DNA of 57,732 nt from Pelargonium nanum (Eukaryota; Streptophyta; Magnoliopsida; Geraniales; Geraniaceae): contig JAYMTF010000079.1 in assembly GCA_036897485.1 (NCBI GenBank), positions 1-57,732 of the forward strand, in the 5' to 3' direction. Positions 10,801 through 23,769 of the stretch are shown piece after piece. Each line of letters opens with the position of its first letter. Position 1 is the stretch's first letter. The notes beneath the pieces were generated by a model, which saw only the letters and a program-made list of their open reading frames with translations, made no database searches and was not told the DNA's origin. Made by a program: the position numbers and the translations under genes.

Positions 10801-13078
10801 TTTGATCCCTTCGGCAAGCTTTTCTTCTTGATCACCAACCTACAAAAAGTGTGTGAACGATGAAAAAAAACAATAAAAATTCCAGAACATAGCAAACGAT
10901 ATTGAACATTAGTTTTGGGGTATCGAAGAAGCAAAAATATATTAAGCATAATAGAAAAAACAAAGATGCTAAGGAAATATATTTACCAAATCAATTGTCA
11001 GAGGATTGTCCAAATATTTCCTTGATAGTTTCTTCACCCAAGAAGGCATTGTTGCGGAGAAAAGCATGCTCTGTCGTTTTGACGGAAGTTGTTCCAGGAT
11101 TAATTCCACGTCCTCTTCAAAACCAACTGCAAGCATCTGATCGGCTTCATCGAGGACCAAATATTGAACTTCTCCCAACTGGAGACTCTTACCATTTATC
11201 AGGTCGATTATGCGGCCAGGAGTTCCAACGACCACATCAACTCCGCGAGAAAGAGCACTTTGCTGGGTAACATAAGAAACCCCTCCATAGACACAAACGG
11301 TGCTCAAATAGGGTGCAGATTCTTTGATTTCTTTCTCTACTTGCTTTGCTAACTCCCGAGTAGGTGCTAGAACCAAAACTCTGGGAAGCCGAGCTCGTCT
11401 AAAACAAAATATAGGAACTTTTTTCATTCATCAAAAGAATTAGAATATAAAGGGATGATATGGGTGAGACTGATGAAAATAAGTACCTTTGGAAACCTCC
11501 TTTCAGTTCATCGTCTTCTGTCAGGCGTTTAAGTATTGGAATCCCAAAGGCTAATGTCTTCCCTGTCCCAGTCTTTGCACGAGCTATAAGATCTCGACCT
11601 TCCAATGCCGGGACTAATACAGCTCTCTAAATTATTGAACGAAAAATAAGATGAAACCATATTAGTCTAAAATGGAACTGGGTCTCTTAATGCATCTTAG
11701 AGACGCAGCAAGAGAAACAGAACAAAATGACACTTTGCTCAACATTTAGGTTCAATGATAGGTAACAAAAGCCTTGAAAGAATCATATTCAAACAAAAGA
11801 CAAATACTAATCAAATGAAGATACGAAACATTGAAAATAACATTCACCATTTTATGGAAAAGTGAATCTAAGTTCTAACCCCCAGAAGAAGAAAAAAGAG
11901 GCACAAGCAATATTGAATTCGACAGCCTTCAAAGGACACCATGTCAAGCTTGTAATAAGCATCACCAAGTACATATAATAAACAGGAAGCAAAAAAAAAC
12001 AACACTGAAAAGCACATACAATAACTCCACACGTTCAGTTATTCACCAAGAACCACAATACCATTTAAATAGCGGGAGCCTGGAAGGCATATGGTGCAAC
12101 ATCTAAGCTAAATTGTGATATAGAGAAAAGCAAGCAAAGGGCCCAACTTAAATGGAGTTGTGTTGCGCACACCAAACAATAATTATATAATCTAAGGAGT
12201 CAACTATTTCAATTTCAGTTTTGAGCAAACACAAAGAGGTTGCACCTAGTGAGTATAAGCATTAAGCACCCCAACTTAATTCTTACAAAATAACAAAACT
12301 TATCTCCAACTTATGCATTCTCGGAGACAAGAATCAAGAATCACAAAAAGATACGGCATTACAGATTATTGGACTAACACAGTCCAAAGCTCTTCCCTTA
12401 TTTTCAAATAGCACAAGTCCACAATCAGTATACTATACACAATAAAATGAAAACAACAGCTTCTTCCTGTACCCGAATTTCAAGTGAGAGTGGTCAACAT
12501 TCAAGCCTCAAATGAACCCAATTACAAAGCAGTAACAGTAATAGCTAAAAGTATAAAGAAACACAAACAATTATCCCAAAAAAAACACAAAAAAAGCAAA
12601 ACAAAACAGAGAAACACAAGCACACCTGAATGGGAAAAAGGCTCGTAATCCCACGTTTCTGGAGGGAATCCACAAGCTGCGAAGGCAATCCCAATTTCGA
12701 AACCTCAAGTTCATCCCCTTCAACACCCACCTCAGCCTCAAACTCCGACTCCGACTCGTACTCACTCTCGTCGCCGCCGTTGCGCTTCGAGAACCCACCG
12801 AGCCCTCTAAAGGCCTCCTCGCTGAGAACCGAATTGGGGGTCACAGTAGCAGAAGGCACGGAACCAAGGCTCTGCCTGTAACCTCTCTTGAAGCAGCCGT
12901 CGACGGAGAAAGGCCAGTGGGTGTTCGAATTCGCCACCAGAGAACCGAAATGGGACTTCTCGGAGAAGGGAAGAGCGAGCGAAGTGGGAGTCGAAGAGGG
13001 TTTTCTGGGGACGTCGAGGGAAGGAGTCTGGTAGAGAGAGGACACTCCCACGATGGAAGTAGAAGCCATTGCGGACAT
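7846..13078 (-). CDS. RH3: Chloroplast DEAD-box ATP-dependent RNA helicase 3
   Basis: Ten exons (13078-12626, 11626-11487, 11398-10987, 10839-10741, 10500-10276, 9985-9608, 9398-9255, 9171-9076, 8926-8571, 7918-7846) join in frame to 791 aa. Residues 1-130 are Ser/Thr-rich with an acidic stretch and look like a plastid transit peptide plus linker. Motifs in order: Q motif (ITSLFPIQ), I (AKTGTGKT), Ia (PTRELAKQ), Ib (TPGRI), II (VLDEADQML), III (SATMP), V ([10 protein letters not shown]), VI ([13 protein letters not shown]). A GUCT-like region follows ([17 protein letters not shown]), then an RGG/GGRS repeat region and a final CCHC knuckle ([14 protein letters not shown]) encoded by the isolated last exon. 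This order matches plant RH3, which acts in the chloroplast in group II intron splicing and 50S ribosome assembly. A second in-frame ATG lies at 13069. Intron 1 is about 1 kb. Confidence 0.95.
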
Positions 13079-13199
13079 AAAGTTGCGAGCTTTATTGGTT
13101 GATGAAGCTCGGCTATGGCAAAGCTTTGGTTTTTAGAGGTTGTTGGTGAAGAAGAGAAACGGAAATGGAAGGGCAGGCCGCGAAGAAGCAAAAAGATAA

Positions 13200-13560
13200 G
13201 GCCAGAGTACAATTGAATGGCCTCTTAAACCTCCACCTCGTTCTGTGTCTCTCTCACACACACACCTTTGTATATATACTGAGATATGGGAGATGGTTCG
13301 TGGATGGTTTTATGCGGTTTGTGGGTTTATGGACCCGAACTTGATTTCGGGTCGACCCGTATTGTTCTTCAATTAAATATTCACAGTCATACAAATATAC
13401 AATAGTAAGGTTGTTTGGATTATTCATCGGTTCAATAGGGTTAATTACAGTCATCATGTCTAAATCTTGTCTTTCGCTAATTTTGTTTTGTTTTGTTTTA
13501 TAAAAAAATCGAATCTTCTCAGTGAGAGAGAGAGAGACAAATAGAGGCAGAGGAAGATCG
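13200..13560. promoter_or_regulatory. Divergent promoter region between RH3 and the histidine gene
   Basis: RH3 is transcribed leftward and the dehydratase gene rightward from this interval. GTATATATAC at about 13270-13279 lies a fitting distance upstream of the RH3 leader (TATA-like on either strand), next to CT/CA-rich repeats (13240-13263). A GA repeat at about 13522-13536 probably marks the start of the rightward leader. Transcription starts are inferred, not seen. Confidence 0.45.
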
Positions 13561-13624
13561 GTTGCTGCTCCAGCCACCAGCCACCACCGCCGCGCTCCTC
13601 TCCTGCTTCTCGCCGTTTCACAAG

Positions 13625-14302
13625 GTAAAGCTTTTAATTTTTAGTTGATAGGGTTTTGTGTGTTTGATGGTAGTGATACTTCCCTGGTATTGAGATTCAT
13701 ATTTCCTATCAATTGGGTATTTGGGGTTTCAATTTTTCAATCAAAATCTTTTCTTGTTTCGAAATTTTGTTCATTTTGTTAAATGGAATCAGACAATGGA
13801 TTGTTGGGTTTCATATGTTTACTGATTTATGTTGTTGAAATCTTGGTTTTGGTGTGTTGTTGAGGTTACACTGAAATTCATGGTTGTCCAGTTTTGAGTT
13901 CTTGATATTTTCTGTAAATCAAAAAAATTTCTTGCCGCATGAGAATATTATTTTCCAGAGAAATATAAGATGTGCAAAGAGTGTCGTTAATATATATATA
14001 TATATATATACACACAGAGAGAGAGTAAGGAATCTCAGCCATGATAAATTGGCTGAGACTCGAAATGACGTGCGGGCATGGGTGTTAATTGATGACGTGA
14101 TACACCTCATTCAGCCCATAAATAATGGCTGAGATTCTTTTTTCTTTATATATATATGGTATTTTTTCCTTATTTTAACACTGTCAGTACAAATTATTAA
14201 AATAAGCAGTAGTTAGATGCAATGCTTTATACTCTTTGTACTTAAGTTCAAATGATGGAAAGTTTGATGTATATATGTGCTACTAACCCTGAACTTACGC
14301 AG
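13625..14302 (+). other. Leader intron of the IGP dehydratase gene
   Basis: A GC-rich leader exon ends CACAAG|GTAAAG at 13624/13625 and a CGCAG|AACTC acceptor ends at 14302, 54 bp before the ATG. No coding frame runs through the exon before the donor. The intron contains an AT/AC/AG microsatellite (13991-14026) and a cluster of foldbacks (14030-14137). Confidence 0.6.
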
Positions 14303-14356
14303 AACTCAAGAAATCGAAAGTAGCATCCAGCAAGCAAGACTGCGTTCGTCTCCCTG

Positions 14357-17300
14357 ATGATGCTCTCACTCCCATCATCTCGTCTTCTCACCTACAACTC
14401 TCCACAACTCCTTAAGTCAAGGGTTAGGGTTTCTCCTATCTTTCTCTTTCAAAGCTCACCAATCTCCACAATTTGCACTAGCCCCTTGAGACTAAATATG
14501 GAGCCTCACCCAACATTCAGTTGTTCCTCTTCCGTGCAAAACAATGGCTCTCCAGTGACCTCTACTCAAGTAGATTCCGGTAAATCCCAATTCTATTTTC
14601 AATTCTTTAAGCCCTGAATTTAAGGGTGATGCTCACTTTTGTAGATTTGTCAGGAGTAGCTCGTATTGGGGAGGTGAAGAGGGTGACAAATGAGACTGAT
14701 GTTTATGTCAAAATCAACTTGGATGGTTCAGGGCTTGCTGATAGTGCTACTGGGATTCCCTTCCTCAATCACATGTTGGATGTGAGTAATTTATCTATTC
14801 GTTTCTGTTTTTGTGAGTTCGTTATTCATTGTATGCTATTGAGCGGTAGCTATCATTAGGTTTTGCTTCATTGGCATTTTGGGAATACTTTTTGGTAGTT
14901 CTGTAGCTAAAACTTATTGGGTACTTTTCAATGTGGTGATAGTACAGTGTTTCAATCATTTTTGTGTGTGTGTATATATTGGTTTGATCTAGAGCTCTAC
15001 AGTGTTTCTAAGGCAGCTTCTTCAAGTAAGGTTCTGACTTCTGATCAGTAGGCCACTCTAGGGAACTGCTGAAGTGTTTACTTTTTTGGTACTCAACAGA
15101 CTGTGCAGCTAGAGGGGATCAGGGTTTTGTTTAGTAATTAAGATTTATAGTTGGTTGTGTGGATTTGCAGTTGAGTAAATGTGGATTTTGATATGGGTTG
15201 TTTGTGATAGCAACTTGCTTCGCATGGGTTGCTGGATGTGCATGTAAGAGCTACTGGTGACATTCACATTGATGACCATCATACAAATGAAGATGTTGCC
15301 CTTGCCATTGGAACTGTAAGTACCCAAGGCATTATGTTGAATTGTTTTTGTTACTATTGAATGAACCATCAATTGAGGATGTTATCAATTAATAAAGTGA
15401 TTCATAATCTCATCTTGTAATATAGATTAGCCTCGTTGTATAAATAGTTTGCTGGTTTATTGAATAAAATATATACGAGGAAACAAAATCAATTCTAATT
15501 ACCCAATAATCCCTAACAATCAGCAATCGTGGGTTGATTGCAAGTTGTACAGATCTGAACTACTATGTGCGCATTTCTTATGGTATATTACTTAGAATAT
15601 GATTGAATATGCATGTTTTTTGATTGCCTAGAGGTATCCCTACTCTTTAATTGCTCTACCAACTCTGATTTTAGAGCTTCTCTGCATTTCTTTATCTCTG
15701 GTTTTGGTACACAGGCTTTGCTTCAGGCTCTTGGTGATAGAAAAGGAATTAACCGGTTTGGTGACTTCTCTGCTCCTCTTGATGAAGCACTAGTACATGT
15801 GTCATTGGTATGTACTTGATCATGTTAATAATCTTATTGAATTTGAGGTTAATAAATATTGCTATCATAGAGTATGGTACATATTGGAAAAACTTCATGC
15901 CATAACAGGAAAAGGATAAAATGTTTTTTTATTTGAAAACTTAATGTCTTAATAGTTCAAGGATTTGGTGATTTTAAATGTTCTATGTTTACCTTGATGT
16001 GTGTGTGTGTGAACATCTAGTTCAATTTGAACCTATTTTCAAATGTTTGAGGTGAACTTTGTAGTTTGTAGACAGTAGTCTGTAGAACTGTAAAAGATCC
16101 TCAAGGTTTGAGATATAAGCCTTATAATTCTTTTTTGAAGTATGCTGTTACATGTGTACCATATTGTTCACTTTATCTGAAGGTTGTCCATGTGAAGATG
16201 TGTATTCATTTACGTTTTCAAATATGAATTCGTTGCTGATTTTAGATCATTGTGGTTCAGGATTTATCAGGACGTCCTCATTTGAGTTATGATCTACAAA
16301 TACCAACTGAGAGAGTTGGAACATATGACACTCAGGTAATTCGCCATTCTTGGTTTATGTCTACTTAAACTACTTTTTAAGTTTGTGCAATTTGGTTGCA
16401 GAAACAATTTTGTCATTTCTATTCTATCATCATTAATTCTAGTTGTTAAACTGGATGAAAAGTTACCTCAAAGCCACATGTTTTTTTTAACCATTAGCTG
16501 GATTCAATACTTGTGCCTTCATTGGTTGGTGCATGAGCAAATGTTTTCTGATTAATAATTATGGCGTCATGAAGTGCATTTTTACATTTTCACTTAATCA
16601 TATGTTAGTTTAGTTTTGGGCCTTTATGTTTTAGAGGGGAGGGGGGAGCTGCTTGTTAATGACAGTGACTGATGAATTTGGAATTTTTTAGTTGGTGGAG
16701 CATTTCTTCCAATCATTGGTTAATACTTCTGGCATGACACTTCACATCCGACAGGTAATGTTTTCAGGTCATCATAAGTTTTTTATGGTTGATCTTATTA
16801 TCTATGAATAACTCAGAAGAAAATCAGACACTTGTTTTGTTTTGTTGCGGAGATTGTAAGACGACTCAAAAATGACTCATCTGAAGTTCTTATTGTATAT
16901 AACTGTTCATATTGTAGTGGTTTGTTGAAAGCAATCTAGTTAAACATTAGGATAGGTCTAATTATATTTGTGGGATTAATTTGTAGGGTTTTCTTTTTTA
17001 TCTGCCGATTAGTTTATTAATGTATTTAAGTTATGATGTGGGGTTCATATTGGTGTGTTATCATGTCGAGATTGATTTCTTTTACGATCAAGTGCTGGTT
17101 AACCTATATAAGTGTTTGGATGATATTCTTAGTCAGTTGAGAATTCTTGAATCACCTGTCTGGTTTGAGAACAGTGGTTTTGCATGTTCAGTTCCCTAAA
17201 TTCCGAGCATAATTTAGGAATGCCCCTAGTTCTTTCCTAACTCTATTTTTTATAGCCAAAGGATTTTCTAAGCTACTCCATTAAATTGTTTCTCGAGAAA

Positions 17301-18394
17301 CCAAAACTGAAATGTAATCAAAATTGTTATGTTCAAGCCTTGTCTAATTGCATTAGAATTTTTTTTATAGAATCTGAATCATGTATGATATTCCCGCATT
17401 ATTTGGTGCAGTTTCAGCCAGTTGTGTGATTTTCCCATTTTAGTAATTACCCCATAAATCACTTGTAAGATTTCTATAACTTTTATAACTCTGGAAGTAA
17501 GTCTTAAAAGGAAATTTTCACTTTTGGCCTATGACAGCTTGCTGGAAAGAACTCTCACCATATTATTGAGGCGACCTTCAAAGCTTTTGCAAGGGCTCTT
17601 CGGAAGGCAACAGAATATGACCCACGTCGCCTTGGGACTGTGCCTAGGTTCGATTTTCTCCTCACCATAGTCCATTGTTTTTGCATTTTATTCTACTACA
17701 CCATCACTATAAGTTCTGAGAACTTTTACTTATGTTACCTCGTAGTAAAGCTTCACTAGTTTTACTATGAAGTTACCATTTGTTGATGTCAGAATTTGTA
17801 CTCTAACTCTTATTTTGTTGAGTCTTGGCTTAGGTTATGAGGCACTGGTGTTAAGTTTAAGAGTAATTTAGGCCCATGTAGGTGTTTCATTTGTTCCATC
17901 TGTTGTAATCTTCACGTACAACAACTACTACCAAGCCATTTACTAAACAATGTTGGGTTCGGCTACAAAAACCCTTTAGCAAAACTCTCTGTGATACCCT
18001 CTTCGTAATCTCCTCCCCACTCCATTCTATCCAATGTTGTCTTACGTGGTTTTCAAATATTTCCCCGTCAATATATAAGAATATTCTGTCAAAACTATCT
18101 GGAAAAATAGTGGGATAAAACAAAGGGTAGCTAAGTGTCGTGAAAATTTCTCAGGGTAGCTATATGTTTGTGGACAATACCACAAGGCCGTCACACGTGA
18201 TTAGCCCAAATTTTACATACACATATGCCATCACGCTCCAAGTTAGTGGCCATTGCATGTTAAAGGGCAATTTGTTTCCTATAAGTGTTTTGCTCGAGTA
18301 CATGAATTTGAATCCTAATAACATTTGAGGCTGAGTATAAGATTGTGCTTTGTTTGACATGTTCAGCTCCAAAGGTGTTCTGTCACGTTCTTGA
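14357..18394 (+). CDS. HISN5: Imidazoleglycerol-phosphate dehydratase, plastid
   Basis: Eight exons (14357-14579, 14645-14781, 15211-15315, 15715-15807, 16261-16335, 16692-16754, 17538-17647, 18367-18394) join in frame to 277 aa, the usual length for the plant enzyme. The first 75 residues are Ser/Thr/Pro-rich, consistent with a plastid transit peptide; in-frame ATGs occur at 14357 and 14360. The mature enzyme starts around [15 protein letters not shown]. Metal-binding histidine clusters are DDHHTNED (residues 141-148) and NSHHIIE (residues 237-243), with HMLDQLASHG before them. The enzyme converts imidazole glycerol phosphate to imidazole acetol phosphate (a late step in histidine synthesis) using manganese. 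The last exon is only 28 bp and gives the C-terminus SKGVLSRS. Confidence 0.96.
17915..17985 (-). repeat. SINE-like tail remnant in intron 7
   Basis: The segment with ACAACAACTACTACCAAGCC, followed about 15 bp on by GGGTTCGGCTAC, resembles the reverse complement of the conserved 3' end of a widespread plant SINE (Au-type: a TCGGCTACATG-like motif and a TTG-rich tail), as I remember it. The head of the element is not recognisable, so this would be an old, truncated copy on the minus strand. Confidence 0.35.
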
Positions 18395-19290
18395 TACTTG
18401 ACTATCATTACATCACGCTAAGGAAGGGTCGAGCTAGTGATGTATTCAGATGCGTTTTTGGTGCACCGTAATAGATTGTGGAGACGATCACCAGGTGGAA
18501 TCATCTGTGGTGGCAAAGCAAGAAATGGCAAAATGTGCGGCAAGGTGTTACTATGTCACATGCAGAATTTAGAACAAGCAAATGGTTGCTTGTTTATGAA
18601 ATCTAAGTTACTTTTTAATAATGTAATTTTGATAACATGTTTGCCAACTCAAAACATTATGACATTGTTGTTGAAACCTTTCATTGTCTTGAAGCTTCTT
18701 GTTGTACAGTGATTTGATGGTCATTTGAATTGTCTCGACCCCATTTTGATATTGTTTAGTAATCGAATATTTATTTTGAGACGGATGAAGTATTATATAC
18801 ACTTGTATCTTTTACTTTTCCAAAAAAATTTATTCTTGTCATATAGATTTCAATAGAATCGACAATTTGGACCCAAACTCGTGGATATTCAAAATCCAAC
18901 AGAAAAAGAATTGCAGGTTTGAGTTTACACAAAATGGACCATCCAGTTTTGGGGTTGGTTAGATATTTTTTGAAAAATTGCAGATCAAGTCGAGCAAACT
19001 AGTACATTTTGCATGTAAAACACGAGGCTAACTCGAATCGTGAACTAAAGCCTGACTTTCGTTGGGTTGAGTTCCAGTTAAGTCTCTTCAACTTGAATCT
19101 AACTAGAAATTGAAATTGACACGTCCAGATTTCAATAATGTTCATTACTCATAGCATTTTAAATGCTTCAATCCAAACGAGGCATTTACTTTTTTATATT
19201 TTATGTTTATCCATTTGGAATTTCTAACGAAAAACATGTATTTAATTTAGCAAAATAAAATTAAAAAATCTATTATTTAGAGCAAGAGAC
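18395..19290. other. 3' region of the dehydratase gene and intergenic DNA
   Basis: Untranslated and intergenic sequence. The short open frames here have no family features or splice support. Confidence 0.5.
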
Positions 19291-19715
19291 CACAATACGC
19301 CATTGTAGGCTGTTGTGCTTTTTGCAGTACAACGCCTTCTTCTTCTTTTCTCCTAATCCCCATCGTTCCTTCTGCGAAACGACGCCAAAATCTGCCGTAT
19401 TGGTTCCTCAATTTCGTCGTCCTCCTCCTCCTCGGACCTCGATCTCGATCTCTTCGAATCAAGGTCCGTCCCTAAAAGCTGAAAACCCTAGCCAGATTTC
19501 CCCCAATTTCAAGTTTCTCTCGCAAAATTCAGATCCTCAAACTGTAAACAGACAAACCGTTGACCCCAACTGTTTCGTCTACTCCTCATTTCGTTTTTTT
19601 GGGGGCAGAACGGTATCGGCTAGGGTTTAGGGATTCGACAATCGACCTCTGGTTCTCGCAGAGATTCAATTCGATTCTAAGTGAGGTTCGAAGCATTGAG
19701 TGTGTACATTTGGGG

Positions 19716-19828
19716 GTGAGTTTATTTTTTTCCAGCTTTTTGGATATTTTCATAATTGCATTGTGTATTTTGGGTGTAATGATTGATTGTTTTTGTTTCC
19801 ATTATTGCCTGCTCATGATTTGAAATAG
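19716..19828 (+). other. Leader intron of the DUF300 gene
   Basis: GTGAGT donor at 19716 and AAATAG acceptor at 19828, 17 bp before the ATG. The leader exon (about 19290-19715) is CT-rich, as is common for plant leaders. Confidence 0.6.
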
Positions 19829-19845
19829 GGAATTGGGTGGTCACA

Positions 19846-22800
19846 ATGGCGGAAATGGCGTCGATTTACTACACTGTAATTGCATGTCTTTGCACGGTTG
19901 GGGCAATTGCTTTGGCCACCTTTCACATCTATAGGCATCTTGTGAACTATACGGAACCCACATACCAGAGATATATTGTTCGCATTATCTTCATGGTTCC
20001 GGTGAGTGCTGTTTTTGCAAATATGAAGCATCATTTCAATACTTTGGACATATTTATTAGTGGGTAATCAACAATGTAGCATATTTATATGTTTTACCAT
20101 TTAAGCTCAGAGGGTTGTTATATTCAGATATCCATATTGTTTATTTCTAGTTTTAGCTGTGTGGATTTTGTTGATCGGGAACAGTAAGTTATGTTATGTG
20201 CCACACTGATAGTGCATTTTTAGTAGTTTCTGTTCCTACAGTCATTGCCTTTTTACCTAGAATCTCCTGTTGATTAGAGAGGGAACTCCATCATGTGATT
20301 GCAATAATCATTTCGCTCCGCTAGAGGATAGGTGGATTGATGTTTTATTTGGCACTGTAATCATGTGCACAGATTAGTGCAGCATGGGTTAAAAATATTT
20401 CATTTTGCATAGTGATTGAAACAAATGAAGTGAATAAGTATAATTGTGTTTTGCAGAAGTTAAACAATAAGAACCCTCACAACTGATCATTGGCACTTAA
20501 TTGCACTTGATTATGCCAAATTTATATGAACTGTAGAAAAGAGTTTCAGAATATTTCTTGTTTATAAGATTTAGTTGTGAAATTCATTTCGTGAATTTGC
20601 GCAAAGGTGCTTATGCTTTGGCATAGATTATCTTTTGTGTGGGTATGTAGATGAAGCCTTTTGGTACCCATTGAACTGTTTCATCATAACTAAACAAACA
20701 TATATCCATCCAGGAAGAGTGATAAGGGAAAATTGGTGATTGCCCTTTATTCTACTTTGGTTAGAGAGGATTTATCCTTTAAGTGCTTGCCTTTCATATT
20801 TCGAGTTAGGCAAATGTGTGCAGAAAAAAATTATGGATTGTAAAGATCTTTCCTTTGCTAATTTTTCTGTTCTATTTCCTTTTTGGTTGAATTGTCTCTT
20901 AGTTTGCCGATTGCTACTGCCTTAATCTTTATGGTATATTTAGTTGTTAGATAAAGCATTAGTGTGCTTCTTATTATCTCATTAATTATTGCCTCCTTTG
21001 TGTGTGTAGTTTTGTTCATGCATCTCATTAATTTCTGCCTTTTGTGTGTATGTTTGTAATTTTATTCACATATCTCCTTGTACATTTTATCCCATCAGTA
21101 TTTCTTTCATCAATATTGCTTTTCTGGCTTGCTTATTAGCAATGTTTTTGCTTATCTCATGCGATTCTTATAACCAATGTAAATTTTCTCTCTTTTTCTT
21201 TTTGCCTGACAGATTTATGCAGTGATGTCGTTCTTGGCCCTTGTTTTCCCTGACAGCTCAATCTATTTTAATTCTATACGTGAAGTGTAAGTGTTCTTGT
21301 ATCTTTTTTGAATTCTTAGTTGTATCATTTAGCTTAGGGTTGCTTTTGTCTGTACTCTTTTTCTTTTTAGTATATGTTCTTAATGCTCACAACTTTCTTG
21401 GCACACAAGAAGTTCCTTGTAGTAACATCAACATTGTCGTCTTTTTTCTTGTTTTCTTTTAGAATTTATCTTTATTATTTTAGTTGAAAGAAAGAAGTTC
21501 CTATTTCCATTTCTTGGGTTGAATAAAATTTGCTTCCCAAATTAAAGAACTTGGAGGCCACTGGTTTGGTAACTGTTGCTTTGAAATAAAGAAAAGAACG
21601 TCAAGAAGCTATTTATCTTTACAATTCATGACGCATAACCTGTTAGCTAATTCCTTTTCTCCCTTTTTCAGCTATGAAGCTTGGGTTATATACAATTTCT
21701 TGTCGCTGTGCCTGGCATGGGTTGGTGGCCCAGGAGCTGTTGTTCTAAGTCTAAGTGGTAGGCTATTGAGACCATCTGTGTGTCTGATGACATGCTGTTT
21801 CCCTCCCATTCCACTAGATGGGTGAGTTTTTACAGAAGTTGTTCTCTATTTTCCTTGAGCATATCTAACTATCTAAGTATGTGTAGGTATGTTGGTGCAT
21901 TATTGATCTTAGAATTATATACTGCTCAGGGTTAGGTAGTAAAAGTCCAGAAACTCTTTTATTAAAGAAGTGCAGAATAGCAGTGTTCTTAATTGTTTTG
22001 CTTTACTTTCCTGTCTGCTTTTCTTTGTACAATCCTCAGTATCGTGTACAACCGTAAAATCATTGGCAATGTTTTTGTCATTTGTGTATGTATGAAGTAT
22101 GAGTAAAACCGAAGATTTCATGTTTTAATAATCTCTATTGATGTTTGATAAAAAGCATTTCGAAAACTATTATTGCAGGCGTTTCATTCGTCGATGCAAG
22201 CAAGGTTGTCTGCAGTTTGTGATTCTCAAGCCTATCTTAGTTGCTGTTACGCTCATACTTTATGCAAAGGGAAAATATAAAGATGGGAATTTCAGCCCAA
22301 ATCAGTCCTATCTGTATCTCACTATAATATATACATTCTCATACACAATGGCTCTGTATGCTTTGGCATTGTTTTACGTGGCTTGCAAGGATCTACTTCA
22401 TCCATTCAATCCAGTTCCAAAGTTCATCATAATCAAGTCTGTTGTCTTCCTAACATATTGGCAGGTAAGCTCTCTTATTTTGTGGTGGAATGATTCTTAT
22501 TTTGAGATCCTTGTTCATAGTTCTTTTTATCTACAATAAGCTTTTAGATCACATGCTCATGCCCGAAGGGCAAAAGAAAGAAGACTGATTTTTGTGTGTT
22601 TTGAAGCAACCTTTCTGAAGGTTGAGTTTCTGTGTCCAAAGTGTTCTGCTAACATGTTTAAGGCACCCATCTTCCAGCATTCTGTTATTTGTGTATTGCT
22701 GCTTTGACAGTTGTTTCATCTTTTTAATGGAATAGTGTGGCACTGTGGTGTCCAGAATAAAGCTTTTCACTTCTATATCTTCAAGATTGTGATAAAACAG

Positions 22801-23353
22801 TTGCAGTAGTTACTTGTGTTATTTTCATTATAAATATTTTTTTTAACTGATGTGCCACTGTTAAGTATACATGTTCGGTATGTATTCCAAGAATGAGAAT
22901 ATACATTCAAGTTATAAGACTCGCTTGTTGTGGGTGAACAGAGTACCCTGATATTACAGAGACAGATAACAGACTTAGGGCTTGTGATTCTACTAATTGC
23001 ATGTAAACTGATCAGAGTTTCTCTAGTGTCGGATTTAAGTGCTGAAAGAGAAGTTGAAACACTCCTGTTACCAGTAATTACCTTTTCTCTTTTATCCTAT
23101 AGGGCGTTTTGGTTTTCCTTGCTGCAAAGTCAGGATTCATAAAGAGTGCAGATGAAGCTGCTCACTATCAGAACTTTATAATATGCGTGGAGATGCTTAT
23201 AGCTGCCATGGGTCATTTTTATGCCTTCCCATACAAGGAGTATGCAGGTTCCAATATCGGTGGTTCTCGTGGTTTCACAGAAAGCCTTGCGCATGCCATA
23301 AAGTTAAATGACTTTTACCACGACACAGTCCACCAGGTGAACTTCGCATCATA

Positions 23354-23385
<32 letters not shown>

Positions 23386-23769
23386 AGTTTTTTTTCTTTC
23401 TATATACTGTATCACTTAATCAGATTGTATTTATTATTGCAGTTTGCGCCAACGTATCATGAATATGTACTCTACAACCACGGTGAGAGTGATGAAGCAA
23501 CAAGAAAGTACCGTTCAGGGCTGGAGATGGATAGAGTTGGAACCAAGCTGGATGTCTCTAGTCAGTCGTCATCTGGGACGTGCAGTCCTCCGATTCCAAT
23601 TGATGCGCCAGATTGGAACGGTTCTAAAGCAAGGAATTCTTCTCTACTTGTTGATACAACAAATTCTTTGTCTGTGCCATATGACATGTCCCTTGTTGAC
23701 CTGGACTTGTCCAAATACCCTACCGAAGTTCCTGAAGTTCCTGCAGCAAAAGTAGGCGATACTAGGTGA
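19846..23769 (+). CDS. DUF300 / LAZ1-type transmembrane protein (organic solute transporter Ost-alpha family)
   Basis: Six coding exons (19846-20001, 21213-21286, 21672-21821, 22179-22464, 23103-23336, 23443-23769) join in frame to 408 aa. Several hydrophobic segments are visible (YYTVIACLCTVGAIALATF, IYAVMSFLALVF, FVILKPILVAVTLILYA, YLYLTIIYTFSYTMALYALAL, SVVFLTYWQGVLVFLAA, FIICVEMLIAAMGHFYAF), giving about seven membrane spans. Hallmark stretches are EPTYQRYIVRIIFMVP, CLAWVGGPGAVVLSLSG and RRCKQGCLQFVILKP. The cytosolic tail from about residue 300 is hydrophilic and Ser-rich. The family includes Arabidopsis LAZ1, linked to tonoplast function, hypersensitive cell death and brassinosteroid signalling; the sequence reads closest to the clade I remember as At5g26740/At3g05940/At1g11200. 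Transport substrate is unknown. Intron 1 is long (1.2 kb). Confidence 0.93.
23353..23385 (+). repeat. (TAC/ACT)n microsatellite
   Basis: About ten trinucleotide repeats just inside the last intron of the DUF300 gene, right after the donor of exon 5. Confidence 0.9.

Noticed and set aside
17887..18123. 78-codon minus-strand frame in the dehydratase intron 7
   Set aside because: Lies inside an intron and overlaps the SINE-like remnant; no protein features.
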